In this document: in pieces, positions 34,901 through 47,206 of the stretch | Layout: every line of letters starts with the position of its first letter | How positions within the stretch are numbered: position 1 is the first letter of the stretch | Assembly: GCA_002189035.1 (NCBI GenBank) | Contig: NEEC01000004.1 | Coordinates: 4,464,001 to 4,528,000, forward strand | Direction: 5' to 3' | Source of the DNA: Utricularia gibba | Taxonomy: Eukaryota > Streptophyta > Magnoliopsida > Lamiales > Lentibulariaceae | DNA length: 64,000 bases | Made by a program: the position numbers and the translations under genes | Notes under the pieces: model-generated | Told to the model about the DNA's origin: nothing | Seen by the model: the letters and a program-made list of their open reading frames with translations, nothing else | The model's database searches: none

Positions 34901-36339
34901 GTTCAAAAATTATCAGCAAGTAGAATTTTTTTTAATATCACCTGAACATTTATGTTGGCTAACAATGAAGTATGAAGAAGGCCTTCATCTGTAGGATGAA
35001 AAAACTCTTCTCTATTTGTTGTTGAGCATGAATTTCTCTCAGGAGCGAGATTACCCTTTGAAGCAATATATGTATCACCAAAGTCCTCGAAGCACGACTC
35101 CTCTGATCCGTTAGTTGTAATTCTGCATGGAGGCCCTCACTCTGTCTCTTTGTCAAGCTTCTCAAAAACCTCTGCTTTCTTGGCCTCACTTGGCTACAGT
35201 CTGCTCATCGTGAACTACAGGTAACCTTGTTCCTCATCATCATCAAGTGCAAAATCAGTTCAGCAAAGTTGTGTTACTTTTAAGAATTTCCTCTGCTAAC
35301 AGGGGCTCCCTTGGATTCGGTGAGGAAGCATTGCAGTCTCTACCAGGGAACATCGGATCTCAGGTTCTCAGACCTCTGATGCATTAAAATTGCTCCTTTT
35401 TTAACTGATTATGGTTGTCATTTCACATTTCATGACTGGTCTGTCTATCTACTCTCCTATGAATGCCTTCTTCTCCTTCATCCAGGATGTGGAAGATGTG
35501 CTCACCGCCGTAGATTTTGCTATTGAGAAGGGACTTGCGGATCCCTCTAAAATAGCAGTGGTTGGTGGATCACATGGTGGTTTCTTGACTACTCACTTGA
35601 TCGGCCAGGTAAATCTTCGTATCTTCGTTGCAAGTGACTCCTGATGCCTGAAAAATCATCCATACGCATTGCTTAGGCACCGGAGAAGTTCGCCGCCGCA
35701 GCGGCTCGGAATCCAGTGTGCAATCTGGCACTGATGTTGGGCACAACTGATATCCCTGACTGGTGCTTCTTTGAAGCATACGGAGAAGATGGCAAGGCAC
35801 GCTTCACAGAAGCTCCATCAGCAGACCACCTTGCGCTGCTTCACAGCAAGTCACCAATCTCCCATATCTCCAAGGTCGGAAATTCATCCCTTCTCCTCCG
35901 GTATTCCGCCCTGCTCAAAAATGCCCTGGTGTTGTGCAGGTGAAAACACCAACCCTCCTCCTTCTGGGTGCTCAGGACCTTCGTGTGCCGGTCACTAATG
36001 GGTTACAAGTAAGACCACCATGTCCTTCCATCCCTCTTTTTCCCCTGGTGTTCTGATAGCCATGCCAATCCTTTCGTAGTATGCACGAGCGCTGCAGGAG
36101 AAGGGCGTGCAGTCGAAGGTGATCGTCTTCCCGAAAGATGTACATTCCATCGACCGGTAAGACGATGATCATAAACACTACACCCATGTGGTTCGGTTCA
36201 CTCACTCGATCTGAACAAGGTGACTCCCTCCTCTGCTGCTGATTTTGTGTCTGAGAATGAAGTCTCATGTTGCAGGCCGCAATCTGACTTCGAGAGCTTC
36301 CTCAACATCGGACTATGGTTCAAGAAGTACTGCAGCTAG
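31997..36339 (+). CDS. AARE: Acylamino-acid-releasing enzyme (acylpeptide hydrolase, S9C), with probable transit peptide
   Basis: Eighteen in-phase exons: 31997-32148, 32468-32622, 32711-33020, 33119-33340, 33422-33619, 33707-33775, 33935-34073, 34253-34404, 34478-34560, 34631-34752, 34822-34900, 35043-35220, 35303-35363, 35486-35608, 35677-35874, 35940-36008, 36080-36156 and 36276-36339. They give 816 aa. This serine peptidase removes N-acylated residues from peptides and hydrolyses oxidised proteins. A beta-propeller is followed by an alpha/beta-hydrolase domain with Ser669 (GGSHGG), Asp760 (GAQDLRVP) and His792 (DVHSIDRP). The first exon supplies an Arg/Ser-rich, acid-poor leader of about 57 residues in frame with the conserved ATG at 32493. 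The Arabidopsis enzyme also has such a leader. Starting at 32493 would give a cytosolic form. The exon 2 acceptor is CAGCAG, allowing a one-residue variant. Confidence 0.92.
33807..33825. repeat. (TA)n microsatellite in an AARE intron
   Basis: About nine TA units lie in the intron after exon 6 of the acylamino-acid-releasing enzyme gene. Confidence 0.8.
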
Positions 36340-37971
36340 CGAATCAAAGACGCCCGCCCTCCTTCGCATCATCAAACTCCAAGCCATTGTTTCTCAACAT
36401 CCCAACTTGAAAAATAACTTCTTTGGTGATTTAAACACTACTCTTGTACTAGGTCGAATTTTTGGGAGATGACTTATTACAAATTTATTATTTGTGGTTA
36501 GAGGTGGACATGGGGTCGATCACGTAGCTGGTTACAAGTCTTCTTGGTGATTCAATATAAAAAATTAGGATTTGATTGATATAGATCAATATAGTAGATT
36601 TATTCAAGATATAAGTTAATTCAAATCATTATATAATTTATATATAGATGAATTGGATTTAATTTATAAGTATTGAATTCAATTGATTATCCTTTTCAAT
36701 CCATTTGATAAAAAAACATTTTTTTTCTTTTTTGAATTATTTTTTAGATCCAATTTATTTAACTTATAGATTTCACCCTTACTCGTACACGATAGATACA
36801 TTTCGTACCCACTCTTTATGATTATGCGTAACAGATCATTGACAAATATTCGAGTTGATCTGTATTTATGCTCACCTCTAATTTGAAGTTGGTTTTGAAA
36901 AATATAAATTATCAATATAATCCCAAGCTTTTTTTCCCCTTTTTTGGATTAATTCTAAAATTCGATAGTTAATCGATGAATGGAATTAATTAATCCATAT
37001 TTTAGACTCAATTTTGAGAAAATTCTAACCATAAAAGGAAAAATAAAAGGGACATTCTAACACATTTATTTTTATCCATTCTGCTTTAAAAATAGGAACA
37101 ATTTATAATGTTAATCATTTTTCATTTATCTCTGGTATATTAATCTTAAAGATGATGAATTTTTTTCTTACATTTCTGCTCACAAATTCACCATCATTAT
37201 TGTTAGGAATTCCAAGGGCACAAAGAAAGTCAGGGCATCACGAACTCAACTACGATGCTACGTGGATATCGTGGTGTCAAAAAGTAAACATAAAAGTCGT
37301 GGTCAGATTTCATAATTTAAGAATAATTAACTGGCCATCAACCGCCTAATTAAGCTTAATTAATGACGCTTCAATTTTTATTATTTAAAAACCCTAAATT
37401 CGGATTCTAAATACCTTAACATAGCAGTAGGCCTTTGGCACCTGAATATTTTCAACAATTATATTTTTTTTATTCTATTTCTCTACTATTGTAAATGAAT
37501 TGAGTTTATTAAGTTTTTTTTTAAAAAAGTCATCTTGTTATAAATGTTAATATATTTGATATTTTGATAATAATTATTATTATAGTATTTGTATCAGATT
37601 TAAATAGGATAAAATCATTTATCATTTATCATCTGCTATTTACTTGATTTAAGTTTAAATATGAATATAGCTAAATTTGATTTGGTGGGAATCAAATGTT
37701 TTAATTTTTAAAATAAGCTATTCAAATAAAGTAATTAATGATATCATTAATTATTTTTGTAAGAAAACCAAGTAGAAGCCTGACTGGAGCTACATTCCCC
37801 CACTCTGGAGGATGACACTCTGTCCCTCTCCTCTGTGTACACACGCTGAGGCGCGACGCTTCTTGTTTAAATACAGACAGAGATGGCTTTCCGGTAACTC
37901 CCACGCCTAATCTGCAGTGTTTCTTCTTCTTCTTCTTCTTGTTCTCTCTCTGGTGAGCTGCTTGCCGGAAT
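36340..37971. other. Intergenic, A+T-rich, ending in the KCS promoter
   Basis: 36340-36480 is the likely AARE 3' UTR. The region to about 37760 is A+T-rich with chance open frames only; a telo-box-like AAACCCTAAA sits near 37390. 37780-37971 is G+C-richer and contains a TTTAAATA TATA candidate near 37866, plus a CTT microsatellite in the leader at 37921-37940, just before the KCS start codon. Confidence 0.45.
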
Positions 37972-39916
37972 ATGGGGCATGGGGATGACGAGCCTCGAAT
38001 CTCAATCCAGTCAAGGCCTACAAAGCTCCCCATTTTCCAGAGCTCTGCCGGATTGAGGTGCGTGAAGCTTGGGTACCACTTCTTGGTCTCCCATTTGATG
38101 TATTTTCTCCTAGTCCCCGCAGCGTCAGTCTTAGTCTACTGCATCTCGTCTCCGGGAGGCCGGTTCAATCTCCCCACGCTCTTCCTCTGTTCATTTCTAG
38201 CACTTATAGTGGCTGCTTTCTACTTCCTGACCCGACCCAGAAGAGTCTTCCTCATTGATTTTGCGTGCTACAAGCCGAGCGCACGCAACATGTGCTCCGG
38301 CGAGGGGTTCATCGCGATATCGGAGCTCACGAAGCGATTCACCCCTGAAACCTTGGAGTTTCAGAGGAGGATTGCGGAGAGATCGGGTTTGGGGAAAAAA
38401 ACGTACCTCCCAGATTCGATACTCGCCTCCCGGACGAGCCCCTCGATGGCGGCGGCGAGGCAGGAGGCGGAGGAGGTTATGTTCGGCGCGATCGATGAGC
38501 TGCTGGGGAAGACAGGGGTTAGAGCCAAGGACATCGGAATCCTTGTGGTGAACTGTAGTCTCTTTAATCCGACGCCGTCGCTTGCTTCCATGATCGTGAA
38601 TCGTTACAAGCTCAGAGGGAACCTGCTGAGTTACAATCTCGGAGGAATGGGATGCAGCGCAGGGCTGATCTCCATTGATCTCGCCAAGCACCTTCTCCAG
38701 GTTACTCTTCTTTCTCCTAGAAGTTGGACGTATTGACAAATATTTAAATAATTTAATTAAATATATTTCTGGATTTTTTTTTTGAAAATTAATTGTATGT
38801 TATCAAAAAATTTTGAATATTATTTTTACTTTTGAAAAAAAAAATACAAATAGAGATTTTTTTGTAAGAATTATAAATAGAAATAAAGTTTTTGAAAAAT
38901 TACAGAAACAAAAATATTTTCATGAATTTGATAACAAAAATAAAAATGTGAACTATTTTCTTATTTCTACTTCTTATTCAATTTTAATTATATCTAAAAA
39001 TTATTTTTATCAAAAACATAAATAGAAATAAGAATTGTTTTATACAAAATTATTTTCGATAAAAAAAAGAAGTAAAACCAATATTCAAAAATTTTTCAAA
39101 ACATAAATTAAATATATTTTTTAATTTTTTTTGAAGGTTAATCCTGAATCATATGCATTGGTGGTGAGCACCGAGAACATAACACTCAACTGGTACTTCG
39201 GCAACCAACGTTCCATGCTCATCACCAACTGCATTTTCCGTGTGGGCGGCGCCGCCATTCTTCTCTCCAACCACCCCGGCGACCGCCACCGTGCCAAGTA
39301 CCAACTCATGCACACCGTCCGTACACACAGAGGCTCCGAAGACCGGAGCTACTCCTGCGTGCTCCAGGAAGAAGACGGCGAATCGGAAATCGGGGTGTCG
39401 CTGTCCAAGGACCTGATGGCCGTCGCCGGGGACGCCCTCAAGACCAACATCACTACTCTCGGCCCCCTCGTCCTCCCGATGTCGGAGCAGCTCCTCTTCT
39501 TCGCCACCTCGGTCCTCAGAAGACTCGTCAGGCTCAACATTAAGCCGCGCGTCCCCAATTTCAAGCTCGCCTTCGAGCATTTCTGCATCCACGCCGGCGG
39601 CCGGGGGGTGCTGGATGAGCTCGAGAAGAATCTACAACTCTCCAAATGGCACATGGAACCTTCCAGAATGACGCTCTACAGGTTCGGGAACACGTCCAGC
39701 AGTTCGCTGTGGTATGAATTAGCGTATTCGGAAGCCAAGGGGCGGATAAATAGAGGTGATCGGGTCTGGCAGATTGCATTCGGGTCGGGTTTTAAGTGTA
39801 ATAGTGCGGTTTGGAAGGCGCTCCGGCGGGTCGACCCGCAGGAGGGACGCAACCCATGGCTCGATGAGATTCTTGAGTTCCCCGTCGAGGTTCCAACCAG
39901 TGTTAAAAAAATGTAG
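37972..39916 (+). CDS. KCS: 3-ketoacyl-CoA synthase (KCS4/9/17-like fatty acid elongase)
   Basis: Two exons, 37972-38700 and 39137-39916, give 502 aa. This ER membrane condensing enzyme adds malonyl-CoA to acyl-CoA in very-long-chain fatty acid synthesis for waxes, suberin and sphingolipids. Two N-terminal membrane helices ([16 protein letters not shown] and [17 protein letters not shown]) are followed by the FAE1/type III PKS fold. The catalytic triad is visible: Cys228 in GGMGCSAG, His395 in HFCIHAGG and Asn428 in [22 protein letters not shown] and the C-terminal [11 protein letters not shown] place it with the KCS4/9/17 group rather than KCS10. The single intron contains an inverted-repeat element (38796-39104) ending about 30 bases before the acceptor. 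Confidence 0.94.
38796..39104. mobile_element. A+T-rich inverted-repeat element (MITE-like) inside the KCS intron
   Basis: The left end TTATC…TTTTGAATATTATTTTTACTT is mirrored at the right end, whose reverse complement reads TTATG…TTTTGAATATTGGTTTTACTT. An inner AAATAGAAATAA word occurs in both halves. The terminal TTTTGAAAAATTTT-type sequence is shared with the element at 58557-58786. It fills most of the 436-base intron. No coding capacity is seen. Confidence 0.55.
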
Positions 39917-41013
39917 TTGAACACTTCATTATAATGAATTAGTTTAAATCATTTTAAATATTTAAAATTCATGCACTATTAATAATATATGTTTGATAGA
40001 CCACTTTATTAATAAACAAATGCTTTACAAAAATACTATAAAACACTTCGAATTACGTATTTCAAAACTCAATTTTTAAATATGTTTTGTTAAACAATTC
40101 GATTTTTGTATCTTAATTTTTACACATATATTCAAAACATATGTGTCAAATAAATTTTAATTTTAAAAATAATATACTTATTTATCTAAATACAAATAAT
40201 ATTATCGAATAGATATATAAATTGAATCAAAATCGAATTAAAAACAAAATTACATAAAAATTTGTTCAATTATCTAAAAAAATAATTAATTTCATAAATA
40301 ACCAAATTAATCGATAACCGATTTATGCAAAATTTAACTTATCAAAACCGAACAGAATTTTATCGATTTCATTCGATTCGTTTAATCGATTTTTGGTTTA
40401 TTATCCAAGATTTGCTCAGCCCTAGTAATTAGTAATAATTCTTTAAATGAATATTGCGAATTAACTGTTCAGGGAATTGAATATTAAATAAGAATAATAT
40501 TCCCTAATATTAAGAATAAATACTTCAATAATTTCTCGTTCAATGAATGCAAGTTTAGACACAGGTGAAGAATTATTTCTGATTCCCCCACACAGCAGAC
40601 ACACACAACGAGTCGCGGGCCAGGTTCATGCATGTGGCCTCCATTAAAGCATCCGCCGCTCTCGCAAGATCCAATCTTTGCCCACTGAATTGAGAAGAGG
40701 GATACAAGGAAGGCAAGTGGTTTTGATTTAGTGGTGATCGTTTTAAAGGAGAGAGTGCTTGTTATCTGTAAGCTCTATCCATCACTTGGTACCCTGAACC
40801 TGAAATTTGGAGGTGCGAAATGTTGGGTTTCGAGTCATTGGTTGTGTTTGTGGGCTTGTTGTTCCATGTGGATTATTGGGTTTTGTGGGCTTGCATCATT
40901 TCGAGTCGAATTCCAGTTTCTGATAATGATCTGGGAATGCTCTCGGCTCTGCAAATTTCCATGTTTCAAGTTGATCAAATGCTTACTTTATGGTAACTTT
41001 TGTCGTTTGTAGA
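39917..41013. other. Intergenic plus 5' leader of the GME gene
   Basis: 39960-40550 is A+T-rich and includes a possible decayed hAT-type terminus at about 40290-40427. 40560-40720 is G+C-richer and likely the GME core promoter and first leader exon. A leader intron probably ends at the TTTGTAG acceptor just before the GME start codon (40730-41012). The 93-codon frame there is intronic. Confidence 0.45.
40290..40427. mobile_element. Possible decayed hAT-type MITE terminus
   Basis: Read from the right, the sequence begins TAGGGCTGAGCAAATCTTGG and continues with ATCGATT/AACCGAA-like words (ATCGGTTATCGATTAATTTGG). This pattern is common at the ends of plant hAT MITEs. I could not find the matching left terminus or a target duplication, so this is a partial, low-confidence call. 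Confidence 0.3.
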
Positions 41014-42570
41014 ATGGGGGATGCTGATTTTGGAGCTTACACGTATGAGAATCTGGAGAGGGAGCCCTATTGGCCTTCAGAAAAGCTCAAAATTTCTGTA
41101 ACTGGAGCTGGTGGATTCATTGCTTCTCACATTGCTAGGAGATTGAAGAGTGAGGGGCATTACATTATTGCCTCTGATTGGAAGAAAAATGAGCACATGA
41201 CTGAGGATATGTTCTGTCATGAGTTCCACCTTGTTGATCTAAGGGTGATGGATAATTGCCTCAAAGTTACCAATGGAGTAGATCACGTGTTTAATCTAGC
41301 AGCCGATATGGGAGGAATGGGTTTCATTCAGTCTAATCACTCTGTTATCATGTACAACAATACTATGATCAGCTTTAACATGATTGAAGCTGCAAGAATA
41401 AGTGGAGTTAAGAGGTAATCAATTAGTCTCTTAACCTTCTGGTTTATCCTCAAAATCAGATACTTATTCATCTTGCTTGATTTGGTTGTAGATTCTTTTA
41501 TGCTTCTAGTGCTTGTATTTATCCTGAGTTCAAGCAGTTGGATACAAATGTGAGCTTAAAGGAGTCTGATGCTTGGCCTGCTGAGGTTTTTCTCTCTGTA
41601 CCCAGTGTTAACTTCTGAAGTAATGTTACCTTGTCTAACTTATCTCCATCTCATCTTATGGGGCAGCCTCAAGATGCATATGGGTTAGAGAAGCTGGCTA
41701 CTGAGGAGATCTGCAAACACTACAACAAGGACTTTGGAATCGAGTGTCGTATTGGCAGGTTCCATAACATCTATGGCCCCTTCGGCACATGGAAAGGTGA
41801 ATCTACTTAGCTCTTAAAAGCTGTAGTAGTTTACAAGCATATTTGGAGCAGTATGTTTACCTAAAAACTTAGTAGCATTCCTGCACATAAGCGAAAAAAA
41901 GCTTGGATTTTGCAGGTGGGAGGGAGAAAGCTCCAGCTGCATTCTGCCGGAAAGTCCTCACATCCATTGATAAGTTTGAAATGTGGGGAGATGGACTCCA
42001 GACAAGATCTTTCACGTTTATAGATGAATGTGTCGAGGGTGTTTTAAGGTATGCATACATATGTTGCAACTCATCTTCATTTGTCTCATGTTTCATTCAG
42101 AACCTCCAAAAGCCATTTGTTTTGCACAGGCTAACGAAATCCGACTTCCGCGAGCCGGTTAACATCGGAAGCGACGAAATGGTGAGCATGAACGAGATGG
42201 CTGAGATCATTCTGAGCTTTGAGGAGAAGCAGCTTCCAATCCACCACATCCCAGGCCCAGAAGGCGTCCGAGGCAGAAATTCAGACAATACTCTGATCAA
42301 AGAAAAGCTGGGCTGGGCACCTTCTATGAAACTCAAGGTATCGAACCAGAAACTAGCTTCAGCTTCTCATCTGTCATACCAAAAAACCATGCTTAACTTG
42401 AATTCATTGCATAGGATGGGCTGAGAATCACCTACTTCTGGATCAAGGATCAGATAGAAAAGGAGAAATCTCAGGGCCTCGACGTGTCCGTGTACGGGTC
42501 GTCGAAGGTTGTCGGGACACAAGCGCCGGTGCAACTTGGCTCTCTCCGTGCTGCTGATGGCAAAGAATGA
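41014..42570 (+). CDS. GME: GDP-mannose 3,5-epimerase
   Basis: Exons are 41014-41414, 41492-41585, 41667-41796, 41916-42048, 42130-42337 and 42415-42570, all in phase, giving 373 aa. The enzyme converts GDP-D-mannose to GDP-L-galactose, the committed step of plant L-ascorbate synthesis. It also feeds L-galactose into rhamnogalacturonan II. The NAD-binding motif TGAGGFIASH starts at about residue 30. The catalytic Tyr170 and Lys174 lie in YGLEK and the catalytic Cys142 in SSACIYPEF. Near-identity to known GMEs runs through the GMGFIQSNHSV and TWKGGREKAPAAFCRK blocks and the C-terminal SSKVVGTQAPVQLGSLRAADGKE. It is cytosolic. The start codon directly follows a leader-intron acceptor (TTTGTAG). 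Confidence 0.97.
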
Positions 42571-43875
<1,305 letters not shown>

Positions 43876-46800
43876 TCCATGATGCTCTTTTTTTTTTTTT
43901 TCTTTTTGAATCCTTCAAGATACAGGAATTGGTTACACACAAGATGATGATGTATCAATTGATCAGATAGCTGAAAACATACTGCTTTATATCTGTGCTT
44001 TTTGGGACATAACTTGTTCCTTTCACTCGGTTCCTGCCAGTAGTAGGAGCATGAGCAGGCGCCATTCCATATATGAGTGATGAGAGCGAACACCAGCTCG
44101 ATTCACGCGCTGTGTCTCAGGAGTGGAGCCTCCTCCTCCCCTTCTTCCAAATCGAACATGGCATCCATAGCCTTTCATGGATGCCAGCTTTACAGTTCAC
44201 TGATCTTTCAGGTATATCTCTCTTCCACATGCCTGGACAAGCACGCCTAAACTAGGCTCACCTCGTTGAGATCCACAGATGCCTTCTGCATTAGGCGGAA
44301 CAACCTTAAGACCGCCATGGATGAGCAGCAGCGCTTCCATCAAAACCAGAGGTTGCTATGCTCATAGGCAGAGAGCATCGAGTTCCATGTGGCCAAATGC
44401 AGATCCTTGATTTGATCAAAGAACCACCTTACAATCTATCCTCAGTGCAGAACTCCGGGGAACCTAAAATAAGCCACAACGTTAAACCAGCAAAAAGCAA
44501 GCTACAAGTGGGAAATCATCGCATGATGTAATAGGATTTCAGCCAACTTCATGGTGAAAAATCGCAGTATCATTGGCGAATTTGGCCAAGAAATACATCG
44601 AACGATTAACTGGGTATGGGCTACCAATGAAGAAAAACGCGATCTTGAAAAAGTGAGCAGACGAAGAAACATGTACCTTGAGAACCCAGGAAAAAAAAAC
44701 TTCAATCGAGCATCCCAGATTAGATTCCATACCTCCCCCAACCGGACAAAAGGAACCATCTATATGAACTAGTTGCCTCGATTACAGCCGGCGATCCTCA
44801 GAGGGAATTCTCTAATCCTCGGCCTCAGCCCCAAAGCTGAACTGATTCGCGCCACCGGAGAGAAAGAAAATACCCCTCAATTGGGCAAAACGAAACTACA
44901 GCTCAAGATTGTTTGTGGCGGACCGGAACTGAGAGGACCCAAGTGCTGGAAAACCGCATTACCGGCCCATCTCTTCTGGTACACATTCGGGTCCCCGGTG
45001 GCGCCCAGTTCAAGAGTGAGGAATCTCGGTGGAGGGAAAAAGAAAAAAGGAGGGAGCAAGATACAGTAGTAGTAGGGGTGGGTATACGTTTCGTCCCTTG
45101 TATGGCCGGCTGATGCCGCAGACCGCCTGCGATGTTGGACTACGATGTCTCGAGAGACCAAGCAACCGGACGTGACAACACTAGCAGCACAAGCTCATTC
45201 TTCTCAGGGTTCACACCTCCGTCGTCTATGCCTTGTCCCCCGTAATCGCCATCTGGGCCCCCAATCCTCCAACCACCCAAATCTTCCTCAAAAACAAAAC
45301 AATACAAACACACAACACAAAGATGAAGAGAGGATACCACACGATTTATTCACTTTATATAGTTTAATTTTTAATTATTTTATTGTAAAAATAAAAATGA
45401 TTTGTTTTATAAATTATTGAATTTCTTAATTTTATATTTCAAGAAATTAATTAAAAATTATATTATTCATTTTTATATGATGTAAAATATATATTTATAT
45501 CATAAAATTAAATTTTGTAATATAATTTTATATTAACATATAGAATAATCTTACAATATTAAAATTGACTCTAATCCAGAAATATATATATATATTGAAA
45601 TTAAAAACACCACATAGAGAGAGAAATCCACGTTTTAGCTTATATTTCACCTATATTTTCGAATGAATGATGTTTTATAACTTTAAAAAAAGACTGTAAT
45701 ATGATACAAAATATACTATAATAATATTTAAATGATAATTTACATAATGCATTCAACCTCTAACACTTAGAAACCTTTGAAATGAAAAATTTGATAAGAA
45801 ATTATAAGAAAAGGGAAGAAAAAATAGAATTATTGAAAAACAAACCATTATAATAAAAATGAAAGTAAAATTCATTTTAATACAATAATGAGAATTTATA
45901 CAAAACTTATAATGTATGAAAAAAATGTATTAATTCGATTTTGTGGCAGTAAAATAAGAAGAAATGTAAAATACAAAATAGGCCTCGGAGAGCTTCTTCA
46001 CTGCAGGCCATAAATAGGAGTCGGTTGCATGTCACTTTTGCGGCACGTGACCGATCAGATCCTTCCTCACCACAAACTAACTGGGGACTCCCGCACCCAA
46101 TCAATTCCCATCTCTTTATTAAATTTTATTTTAAATCAATTTTAAAATTTATCATACGCGTGTATGAGAAATAACGAGATTAAATTCAACCATTTACGCA
46201 TTTTAAAACCTTAATTTATTTTAAATACTAATTTAATCTATTTATTTCCATGCCAATTTCCACGTCCGGTGTGGTCCACGGTAGGTACTTTGTGGACGCG
46301 GGAGTATCAAGTCCACTTGGTCTTCCATAACACAAAAGAAAAGTAAAAAGGTATTTTATTTATTTCTTTAATAATTTGGTTTCCCCAACACGGATGTGAT
46401 TCCTGACAAATCTAACGGCCATAAACGCTCTGGGTTGGGCTTACTGCACCGGCGACATACTATACATTTGACTTGGCGGCGCTGTCCACCGGAGGTGGGG
46501 CCGTCTGTGAAAAAGCAGCAAAAAAAAAGGTGACTTCGATGGAATCGGGCGGCTTCCTCAAATCTGCAAAATCGATCAATTCACGATTTTGAATCCACGT
46601 TTTGGTTTTCCGGTGTGGGACTAACCCTAATGGGGGAAACTGGCTTCCAGGCCGGCCGCCGGTGGCCAGGATTGGGGGCTTGCCGGGGACTCGCGGTGCA
46701 CAATGTGTATGAATTCTATCGGCTAGTACGGAAATCTGTGAGCTGCTAGAGATGAAGAAGGAGAGACAGAGAACAAAAAGGAAGGATTTTTATTATAAAA

Positions 46801-47005
46801 TATGAAAGAAAGATAGCAGTGCAAGAAACCCGAAGTGGGTTTCATCTATGGAACATGTCCCGACAGCACAATGGAAAGCAGAACATATCCATAGAAAAAA
46901 GAAAGGAAAAAGATTTTGCTATTCAAGTTTCCCGGCTGAGGAAGGATTAAAAAATTAGGGTTTTCAGTTTGTGTGTTTTGGTTTTTATTCAGACAAGAAG
47001 AATGA
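43876..47005. other. Gene-poor region between ARL5 and MIR167
   Basis: 43876-44300 includes the ARL5 3' UTR. 44300-45350 has mixed composition with short frames on both strands, none recognised. 45340-46260 is A+T-rich. 46260-46760 is G+C-richer, with no product I recognise. 46700-47005 may be the 3' part of the miR167 primary transcript on the minus strand. Confidence 0.4.
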
Positions 47006-47076
47006 GATGAAGCTACCACATGATCTGATCTTTCCACAGCAGGAGGAGGAGAGTTTAGATCATGCTGGCAGCTTCA
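47006..47076 (-). ncRNA. MIR167: MIR167 precursor hairpin
   Basis: On the minus strand, 47076-47056 reads TGAAGCTGCC followed by AGCATGATCTA, identical to mature miR167a/b. The opposite arm, 47026-47006, reads AGATCATGTGGTAGCTTCAT plus C and pairs with it through one bulged G (position 12) and one G-U pair, leaving a two-base 3' overhang as expected for DCL1 duplexes. The loop is 29 bases. miR167 guides cleavage of auxin response factor ARF6 and ARF8 mRNAs, controlling flower maturation and adventitious rooting. A pyrimidine-rich tract (minus strand, 47105-47165) and a TATTTATA motif at 47199-47206 lie upstream and could be the core promoter. The locus has no protein-coding potential. Confidence 0.93.
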
Positions 47077-47198
47077 TCAGATGCTCTTGCAAGATAAACC
47101 CGCAGAATAAAAATCCAATCTTTAGAGGGGGGAGGAGAAGAAGGGGAAGAAGAAAGGAGAAAAAGGGGGTGCTCAGAATTGTGTGGGAGAGGATGGGA

Positions 47199-47206
47199 TA
47201 TAAATA
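47199..47206. promoter_or_regulatory. TATA-like motif upstream of MIR167
   Basis: The motif reads TATAAATA on the plus strand and TATTTATA on the minus strand. For the minus-strand miR167 transcript it would give a start near 47170, within a pyrimidine-rich patch and about 95 bases upstream of the mature sequence. On the plus strand it is a better TATA box but has no known gene downstream. The assignment is inference. Confidence 0.35.

Noticed and set aside
45140-45340. Minus-strand frame rich in Gly/Asp (EEDLGGWRIGGPDGDYGG)
   Set aside because: Looks protein-like for about 40 residues but has no recognised family, no flanking exons and no clear start context.
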